From positions 51,432-115,431 of the forward strand of contig CALVFY010000004.1 in the NCBI GenBank assembly GCA_944326945.1: a DNA stretch of 64,000 nucleotides. The letters are read 5' to 3'. Each line of letters starts with the position of its first letter. The first letter of the stretch is position 1. Origin of the DNA: an uncultured Rikenellaceae bacterium. Its GTDB lineage: Bacteria > Bacteroidota > Bacteroidia > Bacteroidales > Rikenellaceae. Shown piece by piece: positions 28,513-38,573 of this stretch. The position numbers and the translations under genes are program-made. The notes beneath the pieces were generated by a model. The model had not been told where the DNA came from. It ran no database searches and was given only the letters and a program-made list of their open reading frames with translations.

Positions 28513-31242
28513 CTATTTTCGCCGTTCGACAGAAGTGACCGTACGACATAGTTCTCCGCCCTGGGTCACCCCTTCCAACGTAATATCGTAGGTCGAAGGA
28601 CGGTCTGCCGTATAAAATTTCACCGTAGCCACACCGGTAGAATCGGTCTTAATACAGGGATCCCAACAAATCGTAGTCCGCAGGTCAGGTTTATTATCAG
28701 CCCTCACTTCGGGGACTTCGTATTTAGGTTGATAGAACTGTTCCGGCTTCTTATAGCCCAACTGCTGTATCTTGGCCAACGAGGGAAGAATAGTCACCGA
28801 CGAAGAGATCGATGAACCGTCCTTGAGCGAGATAAGAATCACTCCACCCGAAGCACCCAATCCGAAAATCGAAGCTTCCGGACCGGTCACCAGATCGACC
28901 GACTCCACATCTGCCATATTGATCGCATCGAGTGTTTCCGGCTCTACTGCCATATTGTCGACATAGACCAACGGAGGATCGGGACTATTACGCACGGATA
29001 TTTCTCGTCCCATGACCCGTACTCCGGGCAAAGTCTGCAACACGGCATAGATATCAGAACCCAAATAGCGATCGATCACATCCTTCGACACGGATCGGGT
29101 AGGACTCACATTATACAACAGATTTTTATTCTCTTTTCGTTGCGTGGTGACTACCACCTTTCGCATATCGATCACCCTCATTCCGCCCTCATAATAGTAT
29201 CGCTCCTTCGATTGATTGAGAAATGCCTCAGGAAGCGCCTGTTCGCTCTTGCCTAAAAGCGGACGAGGAATATGTACATTCCGTGAGGGGAATATTTCGG
29301 GATTGATGGTCAGAGACACCGAACGGGTTCCACCGGATTTATTCATGGCTTGCAGAATAAACGAGGTACTGTCGACGAAATCCAAACCCGACATGTTGAA
29401 CCGATTGCTTCCCTCCAGTTGAAACATCTCCAGATAACGTGTGGTAGGAGAGAAGATCAAAATGGAAGGCCGTTTGGCCGCTCCGCCAAAGAATCCCGTA
29501 ATGGAACCCGAAATAGACTGACTCTCCTCCACGGAGAATCGTTTAGCAGGAAGCGTCCCTTTCAACACCTCCGGCAAACTGAACCGCGTCCATCCCTGGG
29601 TCAACATCAGCAGGTCGAGACTACGCAACGTTTCGATTTGCCGGTTACGGAAATACCAGCCCGGATTTTCGATATATCCTTTCAGATCGGAGGTAAGCAA
29701 CAAATTCGAAAGAATATTCCCGGCCGTCGAATCCTGAACGACAGCATGCCGGTCGGTCACCGACAGAGCAAAAGTCCCCGCAGCAGGTTTCCCTTGAGAA
29801 TCGGTCACTTTCACCTTCAGCTCGACCTGTTCCCGTTTATAATAATCCTCCTTATCCGAAACAACAGATGCCGAAGCTCCTCGATTCTTACGCACAAATA
29901 CCAATCGCTCCGAAACCGGTTCACCGGTCTGCTTGTCGACCAGAGCAAAATGAGTGATTCCCTCCGGCAATTGATCGGTATTGATCGCCTTGGGCCCCTC
30001 ATTGGAAACACTCTCCAAAGCAGCCAGCATCTTTCCCCGAGCATGTACCACCAATCCCAACCGGGAAAGATCCACATCGGGAGTGGCGCAAATCTGATAA
30101 AGCAACCGGCCCTTCATCTGTACGATCATCAGGGCACATCCCGACGAAGCCACTGCGGGCAATTCGAAACGTTTGGTACGCCCCCCGGCAGAGGTCATCT
30201 CCGCATAATATTTATGTCCAACCTCGGCCACAATATTGAACCGTCCCATTCCGAGATGTTCAGACTCCAATTCCACAATCTCCTCCCCCTGCTCGGAGAG
30301 AAGTTTTCCTTTTACTTCAATACCCAATCCATTGGTAGCTATCGCCTTAAAAGCGACAAGTTGAACCCTGCCCGGAATCAGATGCCCCCCTTCAGGAAAA
30401 AATTGAACATCAAAGTCATCACTGAACGAAGGCAGGAAAACCGTCCGGTCGAAATAACGACCGGATTCGTTGATCATGAACCGGATCGAATTCTCCTCAC
30501 TGTCCACGGGAGGTTCAAAAGTGATCCGAAACTCACCCCGATCATCCGCTTTCTGATTATAATTCCGCTCTTTCCCCCCGAAACAGGTGGTATACACGAG
30601 TCTTTGCCCCGCCAACGGATCCAGTGCACTATTGGTCAACCGACATTTGGCCTCAATCAGACTGTCGGCCGTCCATGCATACTCCACCGAAAGATTTGTC
30701 GCATCATCGATCGGATTGACGATACGTATGTTACGTTGGAAGAAATAATCGGGACCTTCGTTCTCCATCCACCGGGTATAGGCCCTCAGACAATAGTCTC
30801 CCCACGGAAGATCGGGTGCCAATTTCAGACAATTATGGAATCCCCACTCGTCGGCCTTAATCTTCACACGCTGAACAAGCGAATCGCGTCGATCGATCAA
30901 CTCCACGTAGATATAATTGGAAGCCGACACCGGAACCAACGTAATGGCATTCACCAAGAATCCCTTGAACCAAATATTTTCACCGGCACTATAATAGGGT
31001 TTATCGGTTTGCAGATAGAGTTTTTCAGCTATTCCCTGGTTATAATAATTCATGAATCCCTGAACAACGCGATCCGGAAATCCGACAGGAGCAGACGCTG
31101 CAGTCGTGTCGGTTTTTGGAGGAATATCTGTTTGTACAGGTTCCGCATCCGCCGGACGGGACTTTTTCGGAGGACGAGCCTCCGCCGAAGCGAGAACAAA
31201 AAGCAAGGTGCAAAGAGAGAGAAACCGAATCAGCGTTTTCAT
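28513..31242 (-). CDS. MG2 (macroglobulin-like) / TonB plug domain protein without a barrel
   Basis: 909 residues. The start at 31242 gives a clean signal peptide (MKTLIRFLSLCTLLFVLASA); an ATG 14 codons upstream is less likely. An MG2-type domain follows (KLYLQTDKPYYSAGENIWF, about residues 75-170), then further beta-sandwich segments, a TonB-receptor plug domain (DIYAVLQTLPGVRVMGREI ... GGVILISLKDG, about 730-820) and a final beta-sandwich (GVATVKFYTADRPSTYDITL). No beta-barrel follows the plug. Bacteroidetes relatives are annotated only as plug-domain proteins. A surface or periplasmic role is inferred; the function is unknown. Confidence 0.82.
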   Translation of the reverse strand: MKTLIRFLSLCTLLFVLASAEARPPKKSRPADAEPVQTDIPPKTDTTAASAPVGFPDRVVQGFMNYYNQGIAEKLYLQTDKPYYSAGENIWFKGFLVNAITLVPVSASNYIYVELIDRRDSLVQRVKIKADEWGFHNCLKLAPDLPWGDYCLRAYTRWMENEGPDYFFQRNIRIVNPIDDATNLSVEYAWTADSLIEAKCRLTNSALDPLAGQRLVYTTCFGGKERNYNQKADDRGEFRITFEPPVDSEENSIRFMINESGRYFDRTVFLPSFSDDFDVQFFPEGGHLIPGRVQLVAFKAIATNGLGIEVKGKLLSEQGEEIVELESEHLGMGRFNIVAEVGHKYYAEMTSAGGRTKRFELPAVASSGCALMIVQMKGRLLYQICATPDVDLSRLGLVVHARGKMLAALESVSNEGPKAINTDQLPEGITHFALVDKQTGEPVSERLVFVRKNRGASASVVSDKEDYYKREQVELKVKVTDSQGKPAAGTFALSVTDRHAVVQDSTAGNILSNLLLTSDLKGYIENPGWYFRNRQIETLRSLDLLMLTQGWTRFSLPEVLKGTLPAKRFSVEESQSISGSITGFFGGAAKRPSILIFSPTTRYLEMFQLEGSNRFNMSGLDFVDSTSFILQAMNKSGGTRSVSLTINPEIFPSRNVHIPRPLLGKSEQALPEAFLNQSKERYYYEGGMRVIDMRKVVVTTQRKENKNLLYNVSPTRSVSKDVIDRYLGSDIYAVLQTLPGVRVMGREISVRNSPDPPLVYVDNMAVEPETLDAINMADVESVDLVTGPEASIFGLGASGGVILISLKDGSSISSSVTILPSLAKIQQLGYKKPEQFYQPKYEVPEVRADNKPDLRTTICWDPCIKTDSTGVATVKFYTADRPSTYDITLEGVTQGGELCRTVTSVERRK

Positions 31243-31281
31243 ACAGGGAGATATTTTCGGAACAGTCGTTAAATTTAACTG

Positions 31282-31307
31282 CAATATAAGTATTTTTTCG
31301 ACAAAAA
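31282..31307 (-). promoter_or_regulatory. Candidate promoter of the MG2/plug gene
   Basis: Minus-strand TATATTG (one T short of consensus, 31282-31288) with TTTTTG (31302-31307) as the -33 element. About 40 nt upstream of the chosen ATG. Confidence 0.45.
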
Positions 31308-31347
31308 CATCTATCCCTCCCCGAAATAAAACGACCCCAAAGTCTAA

Positions 31348-32685
31348 CTACTTGACAGATCCCCACACCTTACCGGAAAGAGCCGGATCCGCCTCACCCA
31401 CCACAACCGTAGTAAAATGCTCAGGAATCAAGTATTTACGAGCCATTGCCAACACCTCTTCGGGCGAGACTTCCCGCACACGTCTCAGGAAGCGATCAAT
31501 GTATCCGTTGTCCGTTCCATTCTGCACATTTTCAATCGTCACATCCGCTATGCCGAACGGACCGTCCAGGATTCGCATCACTTCGCCGGCCACAATATTC
31601 TTCACCATCCGAAGTTCCTGTTCCCCCACCAACTCATTCCGGAGCCGCTCCATCTCACGGAAAATCTGATCCACCGCATCCTCCGTAGCTGCGGCAGCCA
31701 CTTCGGTCGCGATAGCCATATACCCTTCGTACTCCAAATTGACCATGCCGGCAAAAACGCCATAAGTATATCCCCGCTCTTCTCGCAGATTCTGCACCAG
31801 TCGCGAGCCGAAATACCCTCCCAGCACGGTTGTCACCACCTGCATCGGAATAAAATCGGGATGGGTGCGCGGAAACAACCGGATACCGATCCGGATAGCC
31901 GACTGCACGGCTCCCGGATGACCTGCAAAGGCATATCGTGCGGAGATTGCCTCCCCGACATTCGGACGAAGCACCTCTCCGGCGGGGAGTCTGCCTGCCA
32001 AAGCGGCGATCCTCTCCCGTACCTGGTCATCCACCCGTCCGCTGACCGCCACAAAACAGTTCCGTCCCGTATAACACCGATCATAGAAACGAACAAGCAT
32101 ATCTCTTTCGAGATCATCATACCGTTCCGCCGGCGACGAAATTCCGTAAGGATGCTCCGCTCCAAACAGCGTCCGCGAGAAGAGTTCCCGGGCCTGAAAT
32201 GCCACCTTCGTACGTTCCACGGCCAATCGCTGCTTCTGTTTGGTACAATACGTACGCACCTCCTGCTCGGGGAAAAGAGGATAAAGCAGAATCTGTTCGG
32301 CCACCTCCATCGTCTCCGCAAAGAATCGCGAAAGCGAACAGAATGTCACCACGGCATAGTCGCGATCGGTACTTACTTCGTAATAGGAACCGTAAAAATC
32401 GAGTTGTTCGGCAATCTGGGCAGCACTCCACCTCTGTGAACCCTCACTGAGCAGATTCACCGTCGCCGAAGCCGAAAAAGGAATCTCCTGCAACGACGTA
32501 CCGGCCCGAAACACGAAACTGACCCGAATCACCTCCTGACCGGGAATATCCACCGTATAGAGCCGGGCCCCATTCTCCAGCCGCTCTTCCCGAGCCAGAG
32601 GCACTTCAGCCTGAGCCGGTGTCACGATTGCCGGCGGCTCCGGATACTCATGCGCCTTTCTGCTCCCTTGTTTCGCACTTTTCAT
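31348..32685 (-). CDS. M16 family peptidase-like protein, catalytically inactive partner
   Basis: 445 residues of the M16 (insulinase/mitochondrial processing peptidase) fold: RVSFVFRAGTSLQEIPFSAS near residues 54-73 aligns with the metal-site region of M16 enzymes, but HxxEH is replaced (TVNLLSE). The C-terminal half has the arginine/tyrosine segment LREERGYTYGVFAG typical of the substrate-holding partner. It overlaps the active M16 gene upstream by 4 nt, so the pair is probably translationally coupled and forms a heterodimer. Confidence 0.9.
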   Translation of the reverse strand: MKSAKQGSRKAHEYPEPPAIVTPAQAEVPLAREERLENGARLYTVDIPGQEVIRVSFVFRAGTSLQEIPFSASATVNLLSEGSQRWSAAQIAEQLDFYGSYYEVSTDRDYAVVTFCSLSRFFAETMEVAEQILLYPLFPEQEVRTYCTKQKQRLAVERTKVAFQARELFSRTLFGAEHPYGISSPAERYDDLERDMLVRFYDRCYTGRNCFVAVSGRVDDQVRERIAALAGRLPAGEVLRPNVGEAISARYAFAGHPGAVQSAIRIGIRLFPRTHPDFIPMQVVTTVLGGYFGSRLVQNLREERGYTYGVFAGMVNLEYEGYMAIATEVAAAATEDAVDQIFREMERLRNELVGEQELRMVKNIVAGEVMRILDGPFGIADVTIENVQNGTDNGYIDRFLRRVREVSPEEVLAMARKYLIPEHFTTVVVGEADPALSGKVWGSVK

Positions 32686-33959
32686 ATCTCCATCTCCTTA
32701 TAAATATTCTCCGCGGCCCCATCCCCGGCTGCCCGATAAACAAGTGTAGCACTGTGTTCCGACACGAAAACCTCCTCCGCACAACGCATCAACCGCTCCG
32801 GAGTAAGCGACCGATACAGACCCACCTCCCGATTGATCAGCGGAAGATTGCCCAACATCTCATAAAAGCCCAGATTCATCGCCTTGTTCATCACATTGAT
32901 CTCTCCGAAAGTGGTATTGGCTTCGAACTTGTTCTTCACCTTCTCCAGCTCAGACTCCTCGACAGGTTGCTTTTTCAACTCATTCAACTGTTCCCAAAGA
33001 GCCTCTTCCGCTTCCTGAGGAGAGACCCCCGGCAACAGATGTCCCGTCACGACAAACAATCCCGGATCCACATCCCCCGTCACGTAGGCATTTGCACTGG
33101 CAAACAGACGTCCCTCCTGAACCAATCGACGATACAACCGCGAAGAACTTCCTCCGGCCAACAAATCGGAGATCATGTCCAGCGAATAGAAATCGTCTCC
33201 CGTACGCCCACACATCTTGAAGGCGATTGTCACCACCGTAGCCGGCACTTCACGAACCACCTCTTGACGACGGGGAGCGCTCTGAACTGGTTCCTGAGGG
33301 ATCTCGGATTTCGGACAACTCTCTCCCGTCAAATTTCCGAACCACTTTTCGGCCAACAAAAAGACCTGTTCCGGTTCGAGATCGGCCGCCACCGAAAGAA
33401 TAGCATTCGAAGGGTTGTAAAAACGCCGATAAAACTCCCGAACCTCTCCGAGCGTAGCACCCGCAATATGCTCCGGATCGAGACCGATAGTCGCCCAACG
33501 ATAGGGATGCACCCCGAATGCCAGCGCCCGCAACAGCAGCCACAGATCCCCATAGGGCTGATTCAAATAGCGTTGCTTGTACTCCTCGATCACCACTTTT
33601 TTCTCTGCCTCCAGATTCTCCCGATCGATCCGCAGCCCCGTCATCCGATCCGACTCCAGCCACAGAGCTACCTCCACATTATCCACCGGAAGAGTCATGT
33701 AATAATCCGTATAGTCGTTATTGGTGAAGGCATTGTTCTCTCCGCAGGCCATCTGTACGGGCACATCGAAATCGGGCACCCGTTCCGTACCGCGAAACAT
33801 CAGATGTTCGAACAGATGAGCAAATCCGGTACGGGCAGGATTCTCATTGCGTGCACCGACTTTATACAACATATTGATTGCCGCCATCCGGGAAAACCGA
33901 TCCCGATGGGCCAATACGGTCAAACCGTTGGCCAACGTATGTTTTTCGTAGGTTATCAT
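32682..33959 (-). CDS. M16 family zinc metallopeptidase, catalytic partner
   Basis: 425 residues with the inverted zinc motif HLFEH at residues 48-52 (GFAHLFEHLMFRGTERV) and a downstream Glu-rich helix as expected for the third ligand. The C-terminal M16 domain is complete (LLAGGSSSRLYRRLVQEGRL). No signal peptide, so a cytoplasmic or otherwise exported location is unresolved. It overlaps mtgA (33956-33959) and the inactive partner (32682-32685) by ATGA-type 4-nt overlaps. Confidence 0.93.
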   Translation of the reverse strand: MITYEKHTLANGLTVLAHRDRFSRMAAINMLYKVGARNENPARTGFAHLFEHLMFRGTERVPDFDVPVQMACGENNAFTNNDYTDYYMTLPVDNVEVALWLESDRMTGLRIDRENLEAEKKVVIEEYKQRYLNQPYGDLWLLLRALAFGVHPYRWATIGLDPEHIAGATLGEVREFYRRFYNPSNAILSVAADLEPEQVFLLAEKWFGNLTGESCPKSEIPQEPVQSAPRRQEVVREVPATVVTIAFKMCGRTGDDFYSLDMISDLLAGGSSSRLYRRLVQEGRLFASANAYVTGDVDPGLFVVTGHLLPGVSPQEAEEALWEQLNELKKQPVEESELEKVKNKFEANTTFGEINVMNKAMNLGFYEMLGNLPLINREVGLYRSLTPERLMRCAEEVFVSEHSATLVYRAAGDGAAENIYKEMEI

Positions 33960-34681
33960 CGTTTCTGTCTCTTTTTCGGATTGGAGGGGTCGATCGGATT
34001 TTCGAAATCCACGGGAGGCAACTTCCGCATCAGCGAACGGATTGTGGCCGATCTCCGTACCATATATGCCGAAGGAGCGGACAGATTCATCCGCCGCGGA
34101 TTGGGCAGCACCGTAGCGATCATCGCCGCATCGTAATTATTCAGATGCTCGGCCTCCTTGTCGAAAAACCGACGAGCCGCCGCTTCCACACCGTACACAT
34201 TCGGATAAGTCTCGATCACATTCAGATAGACCTCTATAATCCGTTGTTTATTCCAACACAACTCGATCAGCACCGTAAACCAACCCTCGATCCCCTTGCG
34301 CAACCAGGTCCGGTCGGGATAACAGAAGACATTTTTGGCGGTCTGCTGACTGATCGTACTGGCCCCTAATTTTCGTTTCCGATCCTTCCGCCGATTGTGT
34401 TCCAGAGCCTTGTCGATCGCCTCCCAGTCGAAACCGTGATGGATCAGGAAATTGTTGTCCTCGGAAGCCATTACGGCCCTGACCATCGACATGTTGATCC
34501 GGTTGAGCGACCTCCAGCGCGAATCGATCCGGATCCCCTTGTCGGAGGCATTCTCGAACAGCTTAATGATCTTCAGCGGTGTGAAAGTGACCGGCACCAC
34601 GCGCAACATCAACACGTAACTCACCGAAAAGGAGAGAAAAAAGATCATAAAATAGACCACTATGCGCCCCAGATACTTCAT
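33956..34681 (-). CDS. mtgA: Monofunctional biosynthetic peptidoglycan transglycosylase
   Basis: Polymerises lipid II into glycan strands at the outer face of the inner membrane. 241 residues: an N-terminal anchor (IVVYFMIFFLSFSVSYVLML), then the GT51 motifs ASEDNNFLIHHGFDW (catalytic Glu74), GASTISQQTAKNVF (106-119) and RIIEVYLN (Glu150). The transpeptidase domain of bifunctional penicillin-binding proteins is absent. First gene of a leftward operon with the two M16 genes. Confidence 0.95.
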   Translation of the reverse strand: MKYLGRIVVYFMIFFLSFSVSYVLMLRVVPVTFTPLKIIKLFENASDKGIRIDSRWRSLNRINMSMVRAVMASEDNNFLIHHGFDWEAIDKALEHNRRKDRKRKLGASTISQQTAKNVFCYPDRTWLRKGIEGWFTVLIELCWNKQRIIEVYLNVIETYPNVYGVEAAARRFFDKEAEHLNNYDAAMIATVLPNPRRMNLSAPSAYMVRRSATIRSLMRKLPPVDFENPIDPSNPKKRQKR

Positions 34682-34720
34682 CGTCAGTTAAAGGACCATG
34701 TTCGAATTGAAAATTCCGTG

Positions 34721-34728
34721 CAAATTTA
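34721..34728 (-). promoter_or_regulatory. -7 box of the mtgA operon
   Basis: TAAATTTG on the minus strand, about 40 nt before the mtgA ATG. T-rich sequence lies further upstream. Confidence 0.6.
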
Positions 34729-34815
34729 ACCGAAATTCCGCAAAAAAAGAGCATTTTCTCTTCGGACATCTCGAAATTATCCCGCCTCAAATAGGAAAAT
34801 TCCAGAAAAAAACGC

Positions 34816-34823
34816 TATCTTTG
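34816..34823 (+). promoter_or_regulatory. -7 box of the pyruvate:ferredoxin oxidoreductase gene
   Basis: TATCTTTG, giving a leader of about 100 nt before the ATG at 34930. No riboswitch-like structure was recognised in the leader. Confidence 0.65.
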
Positions 34824-34929
34824 CGATCGCTGGCATGTGTCCATACATAATACGACCATACCGCAAAGTATCGCTTGACAATCATCACAAAACGTAACAC
34901 AATAAAGCAAATCTTATTTTAAATTTAAG

Positions 34930-37900
34930 ATGGGACAAAAAAAATTCATTACGTGTGACGGTAACTATGCTGCAGCCCACATCGCTTATATGTTCAGCGA
35001 AGTAGCTGCCATTTACCCCATCACACCGTCGTCCACGATGGCTGAATACGTGGACGAATGGGCGGCCGGCGGTCGCAAAAACATCTTCGGCGAGACCGTC
35101 AAGGTGGTCGAAATGCAATCGGAAGCAGGAGCCGCAGGAGCCGTTCACGGTTCGTTGCAGTCGGGCGCACTGACCACGACCTTCACCGCATCGCAGGGTC
35201 TGTTGCTGATGATCCCCAACATGTACAAGATCTCGGGCGAACTGCTCCCGGGCGTGTTCCACGTATCGGCCCGTGCCTTGGCCGCTCAGTCGCTCTCCAT
35301 CTTCGGAGACCACCAGGATGTCATGGCTACCCGCCAAACCGGATTCGCCATGTTGGCCACCAGTTCCGTTCAGGAGGTAATGGATTTGGCCGGCGTCGCC
35401 CATCTGGTAGCCATCAAGTCTCGCGTGCCGTTCCTGCACTTCTTCGACGGTTTCCGCACCTCTCATGAGATCCAGAAGATCGAACTGATGGATCAGGAGG
35501 TGCTCGAAGGCCTGCTCGACAAAAAAGCATTGGCCGAGTTCCGTGCCCGTGCACTGAACCCCGAACACCCCGTTACGCGCGGCACTGCCCAGAACCCCGA
35601 CATCTATTTCCAGACTCGGGAAGCTGCCAACAAGTTCTACGATGCCGTGCCCGACATGGTTGCCGAAACCATGAAGGAGATCAGCAAGATCACTGGTCGT
35701 ACCTATAAGCCGTTCACCTATTACGGTGCTCCCGATGCCGATAATATCATCATCGCCATGGGTTCCGTTACGGAGACGATCAAGGAGACAATCGACTACC
35801 TCAACGCCCAGGGCGACAAGGTGGGTCTGATCACCGTTCATCTGTATCGTCCCTTCTCGGCCAAATACTTCCTGGATGTACTGCCCGCCAGCGTAAAACG
35901 TATCTGCGTGCTCGATCGTACCAAAGAACCCGGAGCCAATGGCGATCCGCTCTATATGGACGTGAAAGAGGTGCTCTACGGACGCGAGAACGCTCCGTTG
36001 GTAATCGGAGGCCGTTACGGACTTTCGTCGAAAGACACCACACCGGCCCAAATGCTGGCCGTATTCGCCAACCTGCGCGCCAACGAACCGAAGAATCAGT
36101 TCACGGTGGGTATCACCGACGACGTAACCTTCAAATCGCTGCCCGTAGGCAAAGAGATTTCGCTGGCTAAACCCGGTACGTTCGAGGCCCTCTTCTTCGG
36201 TCTGGGTGCCGACGGTACGGTGGGTGCCAACAAGAACTCAATCAAGATTATCGGTGGTTCAACCGACAAATATTGCCAAGCCTATTTCTCGTACGACTCG
36301 AAGAAATCAGGGGGTTACACCTCTTCGCACCTGCGTTTCGGTGACAAACCCATCACTTCGCCCTACCTGGTAACCACTCCCGACTTCGTGGCTTGCCATG
36401 TTCCATCGTACGTAGACAAATACGATGTGCTGAAGGGTCTGAAAAAAGGCGGATCATTCCTGTTGAACAGCGTACACGATGCCGAAACCACCAAGGCTTC
36501 GTTGCCCGATCACATGAAGAAATACCTGGCCGAAAACCAGATCAACTTCTATATTATCAACGCGACGAAGATTGCTGCCGAACTGGGTCTGGGCAGTCGC
36601 ACCAACACCATCATGCAGTCGGCCTTCTTCAAGATCGCCAATGTGATTCCATTCGACAAGGCTGTCGAGGAGATGAAAAAAGCCATCTACAAATCCTACG
36701 GGAAGAAAGGCGAGGATATCGTGAACATGAACTACGCTGCCGTAGATAAAGGTGGCGCGGAAGTGATCAAAGTGGAAGTTCCCGCCGAATGGGCCAACAT
36801 CGAAGACAAACCGATGGAAGGATTCCACAATCCGATGGCTACGGAATTCGTCAGCAAAATCGTAGAGCCGATCAACGCCCTCAAGGGCGACGAACTGCCC
36901 GTAAGCGCTTTCAACGGTCGCGAAGACGGTACGTGGGAAAACGGTACTGCACAATACGAAAAACGAGGTATCGCAGTCAATGTTCCGGAATGGTTGGTAG
37001 ACAACTGTATCCAGTGTAACCAATGTGCCTATGTCTGCCCCCATGCAGCCATCCGTCCGTTCCTGATGACCGAGGAGGAAGCTGCAGCCGCTCCTGAAGG
37101 AACCGCTTGCAAACAAGGCGTAGGTCCTACCAAAGAGTACAAGTTCCGTATGCAGGTCAGCCCGCTCGACTGTACGGGTTGCAGCAACTGCGTAGACGTC
37201 TGCCCGGCTCCGACCAAGGCTCTGAAGATGCAACCGCTGGAATCGCAACTCAAAGAGGAGGTCCGCTGGAACTATCTCAACTACAAAGTGGGTTACAAAG
37301 ACAATGTGGTTGACAAAACGAAGACTGTTAAGAATCTGCAATTTGCACAACCGCTGTTCGAATTCTCGGGAGCTTGTGCCGGTTGCGGTGAGACTCCTTA
37401 TATCAAAGCCATTACCCAACTCTTCGGCGACCGCATGATGGTGGCCAATGCAACGGGTTGTACTTCTATTTATAGTGGTTCGGCCCCGTCGACCCCCTAT
37501 TGCACCAACGCCAATGGACAGGGTCCTGCATGGGCCAACTCGTTGTTTGAGGACAATGCCGAATTCGGTATGGGAATGCACCTGGGAGTAGAGAAGCTCC
37601 GCGACCGCGTAGCCAACAAGATGAAATATGCTATAGAAAATTGCTCCGAGTGCTCGGCCGAACTGAAAGCCGCCATGGGAGAATGGCTGGAAGGCAAGGA
37701 CAACAGCGCCAAGAGTGCTGCTGCCAGCGCCAAACTGATCCCGATGCTGGAGGCATGTGGATGCAAGACCTGCCAGGAACTGCTCGAACTAAAACAGTAC
37801 TTCGTGAAGAAGTCTCAGTGGATCATCGGTGGTGACGGATGGGGCTATGACATCGGCTTCGGTGGTGTAGACCACGTATTGGCTTCGGGTCAGGATGTCA

Positions 37901-38475
37901 ATATCCTGATCGTCGACACGGAGGTTTACTCCAACACGGGAGGTCAATCGTCGAAAGCTACTCCGGTAGGTGCCGTAGCCAAATTTGCTTCGGCCGGTAA
38001 ACGGATCCGCAAGAAAGATATCGGCGCCATCGCCATGACCTACGGATATGTATACGTGGCTCAGGTTTCGATCGGCGGCAGCCAGAACCAACTGTTCCAG
38101 GTACTGAAAGAGGCTGAGGCTTATCCCGGTCCGTCGCTCATCATCGCTTATGCTCCGTGTATCAACCACGGCATCAAAGGCGGTATGACTCGTACGCAGA
38201 CCGTAGGTAAGGAGGCCGTAGAGTGCGGATACTGGCACTTGTGGCACTACAATCCTCAGTTGGAAGCCGAAGGCAAGAACCCCTTCAAATACGACTCGAA
38301 AGAGCCCGATTGGAGCAAGTTCCAAGCCTTCCTGAACAAGGAGGTTCGTTATACCTCTCTGCTCAAGGCTTTCCCCGCAGAGGCACAAGAATTGTTCACT
38401 GCTGCTGAGGAGAATGCAAAATGGCGTTATGCAACCTATCAACGTCTGGCTAAAATGAGCTACGACAAAGAGTAA
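34930..38475 (+). CDS. nifJ: Pyruvate:ferredoxin (flavodoxin) oxidoreductase
   Basis: Oxidises pyruvate to acetyl-CoA and CO2 with reduction of ferredoxin, the main anaerobic pyruvate exit. The single 1181-residue chain fuses all domains in order: pyrimidine-binding domain (IYPITPSSTMAEYVDEW), transketolase C-like domain, the gamma domain (GTFEALFFGLGADGTVGANK), two 4Fe-4S ferredoxin sites (CIQCNQCAYVC from Cys693; CTGCSNCVDVC from Cys748), a third cluster ligand region CAGCGETPY, and the thiamine diphosphate domain (GGDGWGYDIGFGGVDH; NTGGQSSKATP). Monocistronic and highly codon-optimised. Full length. Confidence 0.98.
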   Translation: MGQKKFITCDGNYAAAHIAYMFSEVAAIYPITPSSTMAEYVDEWAAGGRKNIFGETVKVVEMQSEAGAAGAVHGSLQSGALTTTFTASQGLLLMIPNMYKISGELLPGVFHVSARALAAQSLSIFGDHQDVMATRQTGFAMLATSSVQEVMDLAGVAHLVAIKSRVPFLHFFDGFRTSHEIQKIELMDQEVLEGLLDKKALAEFRARALNPEHPVTRGTAQNPDIYFQTREAANKFYDAVPDMVAETMKEISKITGRTYKPFTYYGAPDADNIIIAMGSVTETIKETIDYLNAQGDKVGLITVHLYRPFSAKYFLDVLPASVKRICVLDRTKEPGANGDPLYMDVKEVLYGRENAPLVIGGRYGLSSKDTTPAQMLAVFANLRANEPKNQFTVGITDDVTFKSLPVGKEISLAKPGTFEALFFGLGADGTVGANKNSIKIIGGSTDKYCQAYFSYDSKKSGGYTSSHLRFGDKPITSPYLVTTPDFVACHVPSYVDKYDVLKGLKKGGSFLLNSVHDAETTKASLPDHMKKYLAENQINFYIINATKIAAELGLGSRTNTIMQSAFFKIANVIPFDKAVEEMKKAIYKSYGKKGEDIVNMNYAAVDKGGAEVIKVEVPAEWANIEDKPMEGFHNPMATEFVSKIVEPINALKGDELPVSAFNGREDGTWENGTAQYEKRGIAVNVPEWLVDNCIQCNQCAYVCPHAAIRPFLMTEEEAAAAPEGTACKQGVGPTKEYKFRMQVSPLDCTGCSNCVDVCPAPTKALKMQPLESQLKEEVRWNYLNYKVGYKDNVVDKTKTVKNLQFAQPLFEFSGACAGCGETPYIKAITQLFGDRMMVANATGCTSIYSGSAPSTPYCTNANGQGPAWANSLFEDNAEFGMGMHLGVEKLRDRVANKMKYAIENCSECSAELKAAMGEWLEGKDNSAKSAAASAKLIPMLEACGCKTCQELLELKQYFVKKSQWIIGGDGWGYDIGFGGVDHVLASGQDVNILIVDTEVYSNTGGQSSKATPVGAVAKFASAGKRIRKKDIGAIAMTYGYVYVAQVSIGGSQNQLFQVLKEAEAYPGPSLIIAYAPCINHGIKGGMTRTQTVGKEAVECGYWHLWHYNPQLEAEGKNPFKYDSKEPDWSKFQAFLNKEVRYTSLLKAFPAEAQELFTAAEENAKWRYATYQRLAKMSYDKE

Positions 38476-38506
38476 TCTTCCGGGATCGTAAGATCCCGTC
38501 CAAACG

Positions 38507-38538
38507 AAAAAGGCTTCCGAAAATCGGAAGCCTTTTTT
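38507..38538 (+). terminator. Intrinsic terminator after the oxidoreductase gene
   Basis: AAAAGGCTTCCGA pairs with TCGGAAGCCTTTT around AAA and is followed by TTT. The A-rich left side allows function in the opposite direction too. Confidence 0.92.
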
Positions 38539-38573
38539 TAGAAGCCAACCCCGGCTTTTAACAGTTGTTCGCC

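Noticed and set aside
29350..31272. 640-codon rightward frame opposite the MG2/plug gene
   Set aside because: Antisense shadow; no signal, motif or promoter, and the other strand encodes recognisable domains.
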